DNA of 64,000 bases from an uncultured Ruminococcus sp. Lineage in GTDB: Bacteria > Bacillota > Clostridia > Oscillospirales > Ruminococcaceae. Location of the stretch: NCBI GenBank assembly GCA_945868475.1, contig CAMBLM010000002.1, forward strand, positions 186,001 through 250,000, read 5' to 3'. A program made the translations under genes and the position numbers. Under the pieces are notes generated by a model, which did no database searches, had not been told where the DNA came from, and saw only the letters and a program-made list of their open reading frames with translations. Positions 43,632 to 51,389 of this stretch are shown here, in pieces (the stretch's first letter is position 1; every line of letters begins with the position of its first letter).

Positions 43632-44300
43632 TATGCCGACCTCCTTCTTTTTGTAGAAATCCAGTCGGGATAATTGATGAAGTTTGTTCTATTTATAAAT
43701 TGCTCAAAAATCACCTTCGGCATACCACCATAAACAAGTACTATTTCTGGTGATAATTCATCAAGCATTGCTGATAAACCCTCAATAAAATATTGTTTAT
43801 TAACCTTGCTTCTTATGCAGCCATATGTGCCAATAGACACAATACTATTCTTTGGTACGCCTAAAAAGGCAAATTTTTTCGGGTAATTCGACTGTTGTAT
43901 AACTTCGTTCGTCACTCCAACGAACATTGGGGATTACATATATTCCTTGCGATTGCAAATAACAGCCGACCGCACGATTCATATATGTATTAGCTATTTG
44001 TAAGCAAAGGGGCATATCACGATAGAGAGAACAATCAGGCGAAATAACTGCTGAGAATTTCTTAAACTCTGAAAGATATTCATTGGTACAAGTCAGTACA
44101 TCTGAAAAATTTTTATCATGTTCATAAAAATGAACCGCACATGAATAGTTTGGGTTTGAACTCATCTTTGTAAAAGGAACAAGTGCATCTGGTACGATAA
44201 ATTTTTCAGGCTTTTCAATACAAGGAATTTCTAATTTACCTGTAAATAAAGCTTTAGAGACAAGTTCGGAATTAAATCCGTCGTCAATAATGTTTTTCAT
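43631..44300 (-). pseudogene. DUF4417 family protein, frameshifted
   Basis: The first 140 residues are in one frame (MKNIIDDGFNSELVSKALF, SAVISPDCSLYRDMPLCLQI, YVIPNVRWSDERSYTTVELPEK). The rest continues in the next frame (FAFLGVPKNSIVSIGTYGC, EIVLVYGGMPKVIFEQF). The shift falls in a run of six A's on the minus strand (plus 43875-43880); with five A's the frame is continuous and the product is about 222 residues, normal for DUF4417. The family is found on phages and integrative elements and has no known activity. GAGGTTATA precedes the ATG. It may be a true pseudogene, a slippage site or a sequencing error. Confidence 0.78.
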
Positions 44301-44355
44301 TATAACCTCGACTTTCCGGCAAATGCCATTAACAACTTTTTGTGAAAATCGTCAA

Positions 44356-44384
44356 TAGACAAAGAAAGTAGAATATGCTATAAT
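44356..44384 (+). promoter_or_regulatory. Promoter of a candidate small RNA
   Basis: TAGACA, 17-bp spacer and perfect TATAAT on the plus strand, opposite all neighbouring genes. Confidence 0.6.
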
Positions 44385-44390
44385 AAAACT

Positions 44391-44473
44391 TGCTTAAGGT
44401 TTGTGTATTTTGCATAAACTACGGGAACGTATTAGTTTGTTGTTACCAGCAACTTGCTAATACGTTTTCTTTG
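44391..44473 (+). ncRNA. Candidate ~80-nt small RNA opposite the DUF4417 leader
   Basis: A transcript starting about 7 nt after the promoter at 44356-44384 would run into a hairpin, AACGTATTAG with CTAATACGTT and an inner GTTG/CAAC, followed by TTTTCTTTG. No open frame is credible. It lies between two minus-strand genes, so it would be antisense to any read-through from the XRE-ImmA genes into DUF4417. Confidence 0.45.
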
Positions 44474-44522
44474 TCTTATAAAGTATGCATTGGTATCACC
44501 ACCATAAATCATATTTTTAATA

Positions 44523-45005
44523 TTACAGTTTATTTAACTGCACTCGTGCTGCATCAAATGAAACGCCACATTTTTCACTTACTTCCGAAACAGACATCCC
44601 TTTTACAAGATCAGAGTCAATCATTAATTCACCTGCCAAGCATTTTGCCTGCCATTCTGGGTCACGGTATGTCGGAATATCATCATTACCAAAGGAACGA
44701 GCAAGTTTAAAACCGCAAACACACAAAGTGATAAAATGAGCAAATTCGTGAGCAATGGTCATTCTATCGCGTCCAATCCCGTTACAAGCACCGTCATAAA
44801 CATCCTCACGAATTTTTATTGTTTTTGATGTAATGTCTGTTACAGCGTGTTCATTTTTCTCCAGTTCACCAGCTTCAACAATCTCAAAATGTGCATCTTT
44901 GTCAAAACAATGCAACATTTCAAGAACTTCTGTTATCGGAAAATATAGTTCGTTTGTTAAGTCTAACATTTCTCGTATCTGTTTTGCAAGTCGTCTTAAA
45001 TCCAT
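44523..45005 (-). CDS. ImmA/IrrE-type metallopeptidase (M78)
   Basis: A 160-residue protein with the zinc motif HEFAHFI near residue 86 and the downstream AKCLAGELMIDSDLV that supplies the third ligand region. ImmA-type peptidases cleave or derepress XRE repressors of integrative elements, and the XRE gene lies just upstream. The ATG has no strong ribosome site; coupling to the XRE gene is likely. The pair presumably controlled the excision or expression of the island. Confidence 0.88.
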   Translation of the reverse strand: MDLRRLAKQIREMLDLTNELYFPITEVLEMLHCFDKDAHFEIVEAGELEKNEHAVTDITSKTIKIREDVYDGACNGIGRDRMTIAHEFAHFITLCVCGFKLARSFGNDDIPTYRDPEWQAKCLAGELMIDSDLVKGMSVSEVSEKCGVSFDAARVQLNKL

Positions 45006-45041
45006 TCTTGACTTTGCTTCTACACAATATTTACTTATAAT

Positions 45042-45404
45042 TCATTCCTCCTTATTATGGTTAAGAAACTTCAAAAGCTGTATTGCAAGTTCATCGTCTA
45101 TATCATCAAACTTTCTGGCAAATTGTAATGCCAGATCACGTTTACAGATATTTTCGGTCGATAAATCGATTTCGATACTGTTTATACTCATATCACGTGC
45201 TTTTGACAATTTCTTTTGTTCAGTTGCGGTCAAATTATAAATTAAGGCTAATTTGCTGATAAGATCGTCTGGAATATTTCTTTTGCCACATTCAATTGCA
45301 GATAAATATGAAGAAGTCATATTGAGCTTTTCAGCCATTGTTTTCAATATTTCGCCACGATCTATGCGCAGCTTTCTTAAAGCTTTTCCAAATTCCGTAA
45401 TCAC
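45042..45404 (-). CDS. XRE-family HTH regulator
   Basis: A 120-residue protein. The helix-turn-helix lies near residues 6-60: FGKALRKLRIDRGEILKTMAEKLNMTSSYLSAIECGKRNIP. The C-terminal half is helical and acidic. The preferred start is GTG at 45404, 9 nt after AAAGGAG; a TTG at 45413 would overlap the ribosome site. It is the first gene of a minus-strand group with the ImmA-type peptidase and may act as its repressor substrate. Confidence 0.88.
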   Translation of the reverse strand: MITEFGKALRKLRIDRGEILKTMAEKLNMTSSYLSAIECGKRNIPDDLISKLALIYNLTATEQKKLSKARDMSINSIEIDLSTENICKRDLALQFARKFDDIDDELAIQLLKFLNHNKEE

Positions 45405-45483
45405 TCGTATCAACTCCTTTCAAACGCTATTATAACATATTATGTTTATTTTGTCAACACTTTTTGTTGATTTTTTTACTTCT

Positions 45484-45512
45484 TGCTATTTCTCACCCAT
45501 TAGTATATAATA
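45484..45512 (+). promoter_or_regulatory. Plus-strand promoter upstream of the phosphatase gene
   Basis: TTGCTA, a 17-bp spacer and TATAAT. The start codon is about 240 bp downstream, so this may serve a leader or belong to the island. Confidence 0.5.
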
Positions 45513-45568
45513 GTATCAAAAGAAATTTGCACACCCCCAAAAAACAATCGAAAAAGGTAAAAAATCAC

Positions 45569-45615
45569 GAGTAGTCCGAACCCCCTAAATTGACTACTAC
45601 ATGACTACTTTTGAA
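45569..45615. repeat. GACTACT repeats at the right border of the island
   Basis: AGTAGTC occurs once inverted and GACTACT twice directly, 11 bp apart (45570-45576, 45594-45600, 45605-45611). Such repeats near the end of an integrated element are typical of integrase arm-binding sites. No matching copy was found at the left border. Confidence 0.35.
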
Positions 45616-45749
45616 ATCTACACTTTGCCTCATTTTGCACTATTTTGCCTATACCGGCACACTATCGCAGATAAAGTGTACAACAATTTTATCACCCGCA
45701 AACCACGCAAAATAGGGCAAATCACGGCAATTTTGGATAGGAGATTACT

Positions 45750-46211
45750 ATGATAAAAGTATTATTCGTCTGCCACGGCAATATATGCCGCAGCACTATG
45801 GCGCAGAGCGTCTTTCAGGATATGGTCAATAAGGCAGGACTTGCTGACAGGTTTGAGATCGATTCTGCTGCCACAAGTACCGAGGAGATAGGCAATCCGC
45901 CGCATCATGGCACTACTGCCGAGCTTCACAGGCGCAGCATTCCCGTTGTTCCGCACCGCGCTCGGCAGCTCACCAAGACTGATGCGGAGCATTTCGACTA
46001 TCTAATCGGAATGGACACAGCCAACATTCGCAATATGCGCAGAATAACGGGTGCTGACTACAAAATTTACAAGCTCTTGGCGTTCGCCGACATTGGCAGG
46101 GATGTTGCCGATCCTTGGTACACGGGTGATTTCGCTGCGACTTACGCCGATGTTTCGCTCGGCTGCAAAATGCTGCTCGAAAAGCTAAAGGAGGAACTGT
46201 GCTATGAATAA
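45750..46211 (+). CDS. Low-molecular-weight protein (tyrosine/arginine) phosphatase
   Basis: A 153-residue phosphatase with the P-loop VCHGNICRST at residues 7-16 (nucleophile Cys8, Arg14) and the general acid in DPWYTGDF near residue 125. It dephosphorylates phosphotyrosine or phosphoarginine in cytoplasmic proteins. ATAGGAGATTACT precedes the ATG. No tyrosine kinase lies nearby. It overlaps the next gene by 8 bp. Confidence 0.93.
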   Translation: MIKVLFVCHGNICRSTMAQSVFQDMVNKAGLADRFEIDSAATSTEEIGNPPHHGTTAELHRRSIPVVPHRARQLTKTDAEHFDYLIGMDTANIRNMRRITGADYKIYKLLAFADIGRDVADPWYTGDFAATYADVSLGCKMLLEKLKEELCYE

Positions 46212-46392
46212 CGGAAAAGCCACAAACTGCGAAAGCTGTGTAAACTACGTTTATGACGATGATTACGACTGCTTCACCTGCATGGCAAACCTCGATGAGG
46301 ACGAAATGGGCAGATTTCTCACCGGCACGAACTACTCCTGCCCGTATTTTCGGCTTGATGATGAATACGGCGTTGTAAGACATCAGATGTAA
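46204..46392 (+). CDS. Small cysteine-rich protein (DUF6472-like)
   Basis: A 62-residue protein with CESC, CFTC and a later SCPYF, an arrangement that suggests one zinc site. It is strongly acidic (DDDYD, DEDEMG). The function is unknown. The overlap with the phosphatase gene and AAAGGAGG before the start imply co-translation. Confidence 0.8.
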   Translation: MNNGKATNCESCVNYVYDDDYDCFTCMANLDEDEMGRFLTGTNYSCPYFRLDDEYGVVRHQM

Positions 46393-46396
46393 TAAG

Positions 46397-46436
46397 ACGG
46401 CAGCTCCGGTCTTTCATTCTCGGAACTGCCGTTTTT
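46397..46436 (+). terminator. Terminator of the phosphatase operon
   Basis: ACGGCAGCTCCG pairs with CGGAACTGCCGT, followed by TTTTTAT. Confidence 0.85.
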
Positions 46437-46445
46437 ATCAGTACA

Positions 46446-46494
46446 AAAACCTGCGCAAAAGCTTTCATAAATGGCTTTTTGTGCAGGTTTTTTT
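46446..46494 (-). terminator. Terminator of the first NSS transporter
   Basis: AAAACCTGCGCAAAAGC pairs with GCTTTTTGTGCAGGTTTT; the sequence is symmetrical and lies 18 bp past the stop codon. Confidence 0.8.
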
Positions 46495-46511
46495 GTTTGC
46501 AATTTGTTTTC

Positions 46512-47882
46512 TTATTTTGCGAACGTTCTGATAATTCCTATAACGAACACGAAGATGACCAGAACGGGAAGAATATATGAGAAATAGCCTTTGACGAAGC
46601 CTTTTAGCTTCATACCCTTGCCTGTATTGACTTCGTTGAGGTAATTTTCCCAGCCCCATCCCTTTTTCGTTGCGCAGAAAAGTATAACCGAAAGCGAGCC
46701 GAGCGGCAGGATAATATTGCTTACAATAAAATCTTCAAGGTCGAGTATCGATGAACCCTCGCCCATAGGCTGAAAACCGCTGAGGACATTGAAGCCGAGG
46801 CAGCACGGGATAGAAAGCACGAAGATAAGTATGCCGTTTATAGCGCAGGATTTTTTTCTGCTCCAGCCGAACTGATCTTCGGTACAGGCGGAAATTTCCT
46901 CAAATACTGCAAGCACGGTCGAAAGTGCCGCGAACGACATAAATACAAAGAAAAGACTTCCCCAAAGTCTGCCGAGAGGGATATTGTTGAAAATATTCGG
47001 CAGGGTTATGAAAATAAGCCTTGGACCGCTGTCAACGTCCACTCCGTATGCAAAGCATGCAGGAAAAATGATAAGTCCCGATGATATCGCAACGAATGTA
47101 TCAAGAAGTGCAACATTCACCGATTCGCTCAGAAGTGCGCGTTCCTTGCCGATATAGCTTCCGAAAATAGCCATTGCGCCCATACCGATGCTGAGCGTAA
47201 AGAACGCCTGATTCATCGCATTTACAACAATGCTTCCGATGCCTACCTTTTTTACTTCCTCAAAATTCGGCTTTAAGTAAAACGCAAGTCCCTCTCTGCC
47301 GCCTTTCATAAAGAAGCTGTTTATCGCAAGCACTATCATTATTACGATAAGTGCCGACATCATCACCTTTGTGACGCGTTCAAGTCCGTTTTTTAAGCCT
47401 ATCGAGCAGACGAGCACCGCCGTTCCCATAACTATCGCAAGGAAAAGTATCATCATCGGAGCGTTCGCAAGCACGGATTCAAACTTTGCACCTATCTCCG
47501 AAGCGTTCAGTCCCGAAAGCTCGCCGCTCGCAGTTGATACGAAGTAGCGTATCATCCAGCCTGCAACGGTCGTATAAAACATCATCAGCAAATAGCTGCC
47601 GATGAGCGCAGCCTTTCCGTGGATATGCCAGTAAGTTCCTTTCGGTTCAAGCTCCTGATACATTTTTATAGGGCTTTTCTGCGAAGCACGTCCGAGGGCG
47701 AATTCCATAGTCATTACGGGTATTCCGAGTATAGCAAGGAAGATAAGGTAGATAACAACGAAGATACCTCCGCCGTTCTGACCTACGATGTATGGAAATT
47801 TCCATACGTTTCCGATGCCGATAGCACAGCCTGCGCTCAAAAGTATGAACCCAAGTCTGCTTCCGAGTTTCTCCCTGCCCAT
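46512..47882 (-). CDS. NSS-family sodium-dependent symporter (paralogue 1)
   Basis: A 456-residue membrane protein with about eleven helices in the LeuT fold. GNVWKFPYIVGQNGGG near residue 24 is the unwound TM1 that binds Na+ and substrate; MNQAFFTLSIGMGAM near 232 and SFAALSTVLAVFEE near 320 are the TM6 and TM8 sites. It imports an amino acid or amine with sodium. It is about 80 percent identical by eye to the transporter at 52752. GGAGGG lies 7 nt before the ATG. Confidence 0.92.
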   Translation of the reverse strand: MGREKLGSRLGFILLSAGCAIGIGNVWKFPYIVGQNGGGIFVVIYLIFLAILGIPVMTMEFALGRASQKSPIKMYQELEPKGTYWHIHGKAALIGSYLLMMFYTTVAGWMIRYFVSTASGELSGLNASEIGAKFESVLANAPMMILFLAIVMGTAVLVCSIGLKNGLERVTKVMMSALIVIMIVLAINSFFMKGGREGLAFYLKPNFEEVKKVGIGSIVVNAMNQAFFTLSIGMGAMAIFGSYIGKERALLSESVNVALLDTFVAISSGLIIFPACFAYGVDVDSGPRLIFITLPNIFNNIPLGRLWGSLFFVFMSFAALSTVLAVFEEISACTEDQFGWSRKKSCAINGILIFVLSIPCCLGFNVLSGFQPMGEGSSILDLEDFIVSNIILPLGSLSVILFCATKKGWGWENYLNEVNTGKGMKLKGFVKGYFSYILPVLVIFVFVIGIIRTFAK

Positions 47883-47965
47883 TAAAACGCCCTCCGAAAT
47901 TTATACTGTAATAATATTTGCATCAAATATCTGAACTGCTGATCTTTCCAGACACATTAACCTAT

Positions 47966-47994
47966 ATATTACTATGTATTAGTCATGATGTCAA
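47966..47994 (-). promoter_or_regulatory. Promoter of NSS paralogue 1
   Basis: On the minus strand TTGACA, 17 bp, TAATAT; the leader is about 75 nt. Confidence 0.75.
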
Positions 47995-48111
47995 GCAAAA
48001 AACAAAAATCGATAAAATTTTTGTAATATTTGTACTTTAACGATACACTCCTTTGGTGCATTTGAGCTTCTATGCGTTACTTGGGTAATTTGATAACAAA
48101 AAAAGGCATAA
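47995..48111. other. AT-rich intergenic stretch
   Basis: No gene or hairpin is seen before the repeat at 48112. Confidence 0.5.
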
Positions 48112-48227
48112 TACTAAACACCAATAAAACTATAGACAAAAAATCGTCGCATAATCCATATAAAGCTGTTGAAACAGCTACAAGATTATGCTCGATTTTT
48201 TGTATAGTTTTTAATTGGTGTTTAGTA
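48112..48227. repeat. Type-A MITE-like element (116 bp)
   Basis: The ends are TACTAAACACCAATA and AATTGGTGTTTAGTA. It has an uninterrupted loop AAAGCTGTTGAAACAGCT. TAA flanks it on both sides (48109-48111 and 48228-48230). Confidence 0.88.
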
Positions 48228-48231
48228 TAAA

Positions 48232-48260
48232 AACAGCTTCGCCGGACCGACGAAGCTGTT
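48232..48260 (-). terminator. Terminator of the small membrane protein gene
   Basis: AACAGCTTCG pairs with CGAAGCTGTT; TTTATACTAAAC follows on the minus strand. Confidence 0.65.
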
Positions 48261-48277
48261 AATTGGTATATGCTGTC

Positions 48278-48658
48278 TTATGCAAGCTTTATTGTGCTGT
48301 ATGTATAAGCTCCTGCGAGGATAAGCAGAAGAATATCACCGAAGTTGAAGCTGCCGTTAAAAAGGCTCATTAAAAGCGAAAGCACCGAGAGAACGGTCAT
48401 AACAACACCCCAGATAAATGCACTCCTTCCGCCCTTTTTGAAAAGTCCGTAAAAGCACATTGCGCCGAAACCTATGGCGGTAAAAGCTATGCCGATGATA
48501 TTTCCGAGCATTCCAAGTGCCGTTCCGCTCCTTGTCATGGAAAAAAGTGCCCAGCTCATAAAGTAGCCGTGACCGAACAGCGAACGCACTCCGAGCCATA
48601 TCGCAGAAAGCGCGAGGATACCGCATAAAACCGATGAAACCTGTAAAACCTTTTTCAT
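48278..48658 (-). CDS. Small integral membrane protein, unknown
   Basis: A 126-residue protein with four hydrophobic helices (about residues 5-27, 45-70, 80-100 and 105-122). No family is recognised. It has a good ribosome site (AGGAGGCAAAA) and its own terminator. It is not obviously linked to its neighbours. Confidence 0.65.
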   Translation of the reverse strand: MKKVLQVSSVLCGILALSAIWLGVRSLFGHGYFMSWALFSMTRSGTALGMLGNIIGIAFTAIGFGAMCFYGLFKKGGRSAFIWGVVMTVLSVLSLLMSLFNGSFNFGDILLLILAGAYTYSTIKLA

Positions 48659-48706
48659 TTTTGCCTCCTGTTATATACATTTTTATATTATTGCGAAGAA
48701 TATTTA

Positions 48707-49696
48707 TCAGAAAATTTTGTCATAAGCCTCTATCGTCCAGCTGCATTGCGGAAATCTTTCGATCAACGCCTCTTTCTCCTCACTGTCGTACCCCGTGCAG
48801 GATATAGCTGCGGCAGTTAAGGAATTATTTTCATACAACGGTGAAAGTTCCAGATAATTTTCCGTTATAACGGTCAGGGCTTCAAGCTTTTTAAGTTCCG
48901 CTAAGAAATCCAGTTCGGTAATGTTTCCCGACAAGGTCAAAACCTTAAGCTCATTGCAAAATGCAAGCTTTGTATAATTCTGCAGGTCGATATTTTTCAG
49001 CGGACTGTAAACGAACTCGGTCAATTCTGGAGTGCTTTCCGCAAATGACAGATCGTTACGCTCAAAACTGCTGCAAACGGCATTAAACCGCTTTAATTTA
49101 CTGAATCCGCCATACTTACCGAAAACAATCACATCCGAATTACTTATATCAAGCTCTTCCAGCTCGCCCCATTTGTCAATGCTTTCAATTTCTATCCGGG
49201 AATTTGCAATAATGACCTTTTTCACGGAAGCTTCTTCATACGGCACAGTTAACTTGCCATCAAAATGCTCAACGCAAACATCGGTCAGATTTTTATAATT
49301 TCCGACAAAGCTAAGATCATTTACTGTTCCGTTAATGTATATTTGCCGCACATTTTCCAGATTTTTCAATGAGAATACATCTAAAGAAGAATTTGCCGGA
49401 GCATCGATCCTCAGAATTTCCGCCGCTTCCGAATTATGCGGCATTTCCGAGGCTTCACCTGTATTTTTAAAATCGACCGTTAAACATTTTTCCTGTTCAT
49501 CGTAAGCGTACATCAGCGTTAATCGGTCGCTTGTATCTGCTTTTGAAATTTCCGCTTCTGCATCGGTTTCTTTCTGCGAAGAAATAATTTCCGCAGGCTC
49601 ATTCTGAAAACGATCGTCAGCAGTTTCGCCGTTGCCGGAGCATGAGCATAAAATGCAGCACACTGTAAACAAAACGAATATTTTTTTAAAATTCAT
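48707..49696 (-). CDS. Leucine-rich-repeat-like lipoprotein
   Basis: A 329-residue lipoprotein with lipobox CILCSCSG at residues 14-21. After an acidic linker, irregular repeats of about 22 residues follow (LKNLENVRQIYINGTVNDL, WGELEELDISNSDVIV, CNELKVLTLSGNITELDFL), typical of a bacterial LRR curve. It probably binds a partner outside the membrane. GAGGGGGGACGATC lies before the ATG. Function unknown. Confidence 0.75.
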   Translation of the reverse strand: MNFKKIFVLFTVCCILCSCSGNGETADDRFQNEPAEIISSQKETDAEAEISKADTSDRLTLMYAYDEQEKCLTVDFKNTGEASEMPHNSEAAEILRIDAPANSSLDVFSLKNLENVRQIYINGTVNDLSFVGNYKNLTDVCVEHFDGKLTVPYEEASVKKVIIANSRIEIESIDKWGELEELDISNSDVIVFGKYGGFSKLKRFNAVCSSFERNDLSFAESTPELTEFVYSPLKNIDLQNYTKLAFCNELKVLTLSGNITELDFLAELKKLEALTVITENYLELSPLYENNSLTAAAISCTGYDSEEKEALIERFPQCSWTIEAYDKIF

Positions 49697-49910
49697 GATC
49701 GTCCCCCCTCAGAATATGCCAATCGGCTGAAATGCAGTTTTTATTATTTTAACATAAAAAATGCACCGTGTCAAATTTTGTCACGATATTCATTATTCAG
49801 AAAAGTGCTTCTCCCCTACTCTGCTGTTGAGTAAACGCTGATCAATAATAATATTTGCACAAGATATAGCCTGATTTTATATACCATATAACATATTTTT
49901 ATAGAAACAC

Positions 49911-49939
49911 TGTACAAATGCTTCCTGCCGTGGTATAAT
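49911..49939 (+). promoter_or_regulatory. Promoter of the second NSS transporter
   Basis: TGTACA and perfect TATAAT, 17 bp apart, 36 bp before the start. Confidence 0.65.
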
Positions 49940-49974
49940 AAAGTCATTATTGTATTGAAACGGAGAGAATTCAA

Positions 49975-51345
49975 ATGGAACATCATAAAAATCGAAGCAC
50001 CTTTTCGGGAAAGCTCGGGTTCGTGCTTTCGGCGGCAGGCGCTTCGGTCGGTCTGGGAAATATATGGCGTTTCCCCTATCTTGCGGCGAAATACGGCGGA
50101 GGAATATTCCTGCTCGTTTATATAATCCTTGCGCTGACATTCGGCTATACGATGATAACCGCCGAAACGGCACTCGGACGAATGACGCAGAAAAGCCCTG
50201 TCGGTGCTTATCACTCGTTCGGAAAGTCAAAGTGGCTTTCGTTCGGCGGCTGGATAAATGCGGTCATTCCGATACTCATCGTGCCGTACTATTCCGTTAT
50301 CGGCGGCTGGGTAATAAAATATCTCGCCGAATACATTATGGGACATGGCGGACAGCTTGCGGAAGACGGCTATTTCGGAAGCTTTATTTCGAGCGGAGCT
50401 TCGACCGAGGTCTGCTTCGTGCTGTTCACATTTTTCACGGTCGCTGTAATTTTCGGCGGCGTCCGCAACGGCGTTGAGCGTGTTTCAAAGTTTATGATGC
50501 CGATACTTGTTGTGCTGTCGCTGTTCATCGCGATTTACTCAATAAGCCTGCCCGGTGCTGTGGAAGGCGTGAAGTATTTCCTTATCCCGAATTTCAGGAA
50601 TTTTTCGTGGATGACGGTCGTTTCCGCAATGGGTCAGATGTTTTATTCGCTGTCGATAGCAATGGGCATACTGATAACTTTCGGTTCGTATATGAAAAAG
50701 GACGTTTCCATCGAAGCTTCGACCGAGAATGTCGAGGTTTTCGATACAGGCATAGCAATAATGGCAGGACTTATGATAATCCCGGCAGTTTTCGCATTTT
50801 CGGGCGGAGATGCAAACTCGCTTCAGGCAGGCCCGTCACTTATGTTCATCACGATACCAAAGGTCTTTGCAAGCATCAAAATGGGTTCGTTCGTTGGAAT
50901 ACTCTTTTTCTTCCTCGTTCTGTGCGCCGCAGTTACAAGCTCTATCGCACTGACGGAAAGCGCAGTTTCGACCTTCCAGGATGAACTTGGCTGGGGAAGA
51001 AAAAAATCGACCGTTGTTATCACACTGATAATGCTCGTCCTCGGAACGCTCTCATGTATGGGTTACGGTCCTCTCGCCTCGGTCGAGATACTCGGTATGC
51101 AGCTGCTCGACTTCTTTGACTTCCTCACAAATTCGGTGATGATGCCGATAGCCGCAATAGCGACCTGCCTGCTCGTTTCGCGCAAAATGGGCGTTGAGAA
51201 GATAGAAGAAGAAATGACTCTCGAAAACGGCAAATTCAAACGGAAGCATATCTTCAACTTTATGATAAAGTACCTCTGCCCTATCTTTGCGGCAATAATC
51301 CTTGTAAGCTCGATAGCGAACGCTTTCGGGTGGATATCGATGTAA
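49975..51345 (+). CDS. NSS-family sodium-dependent symporter (divergent member)
   Basis: A 456-residue LeuT-fold transporter. GNIWRFPYLAAKYGGG near residue 28 is the TM1 motif. Compared with its two neighbours it keeps the fold signatures (AMGQMFYSLSIAMGIL, AVTSSIALTESAVSTF) but is clearly a different subgroup, so its substrate may differ. ACGGAGAGAATTCAA precedes the ATG. It is monocistronic. Confidence 0.92.
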   Translation: MEHHKNRSTFSGKLGFVLSAAGASVGLGNIWRFPYLAAKYGGGIFLLVYIILALTFGYTMITAETALGRMTQKSPVGAYHSFGKSKWLSFGGWINAVIPILIVPYYSVIGGWVIKYLAEYIMGHGGQLAEDGYFGSFISSGASTEVCFVLFTFFTVAVIFGGVRNGVERVSKFMMPILVVLSLFIAIYSISLPGAVEGVKYFLIPNFRNFSWMTVVSAMGQMFYSLSIAMGILITFGSYMKKDVSIEASTENVEVFDTGIAIMAGLMIIPAVFAFSGGDANSLQAGPSLMFITIPKVFASIKMGSFVGILFFFLVLCAAVTSSIALTESAVSTFQDELGWGRKKSTVVITLIMLVLGTLSCMGYGPLASVEILGMQLLDFFDFLTNSVMMPIAAIATCLLVSRKMGVEKIEEEMTLENGKFKRKHIFNFMIKYLCPIFAAIILVSSIANAFGWISM

Positions 51346-51350
51346 AATAT

Positions 51351-51389
51351 AACGCCAAACACGGTTTGAATCATGTTTGGCGTTTTTTA
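51351..51389. terminator. Bidirectional terminator
   Basis: AACGCCAAACA pairs with TGTTTGGCGTT, then T5. It overlaps the 3' end of the convergent gene. Confidence 0.85.
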
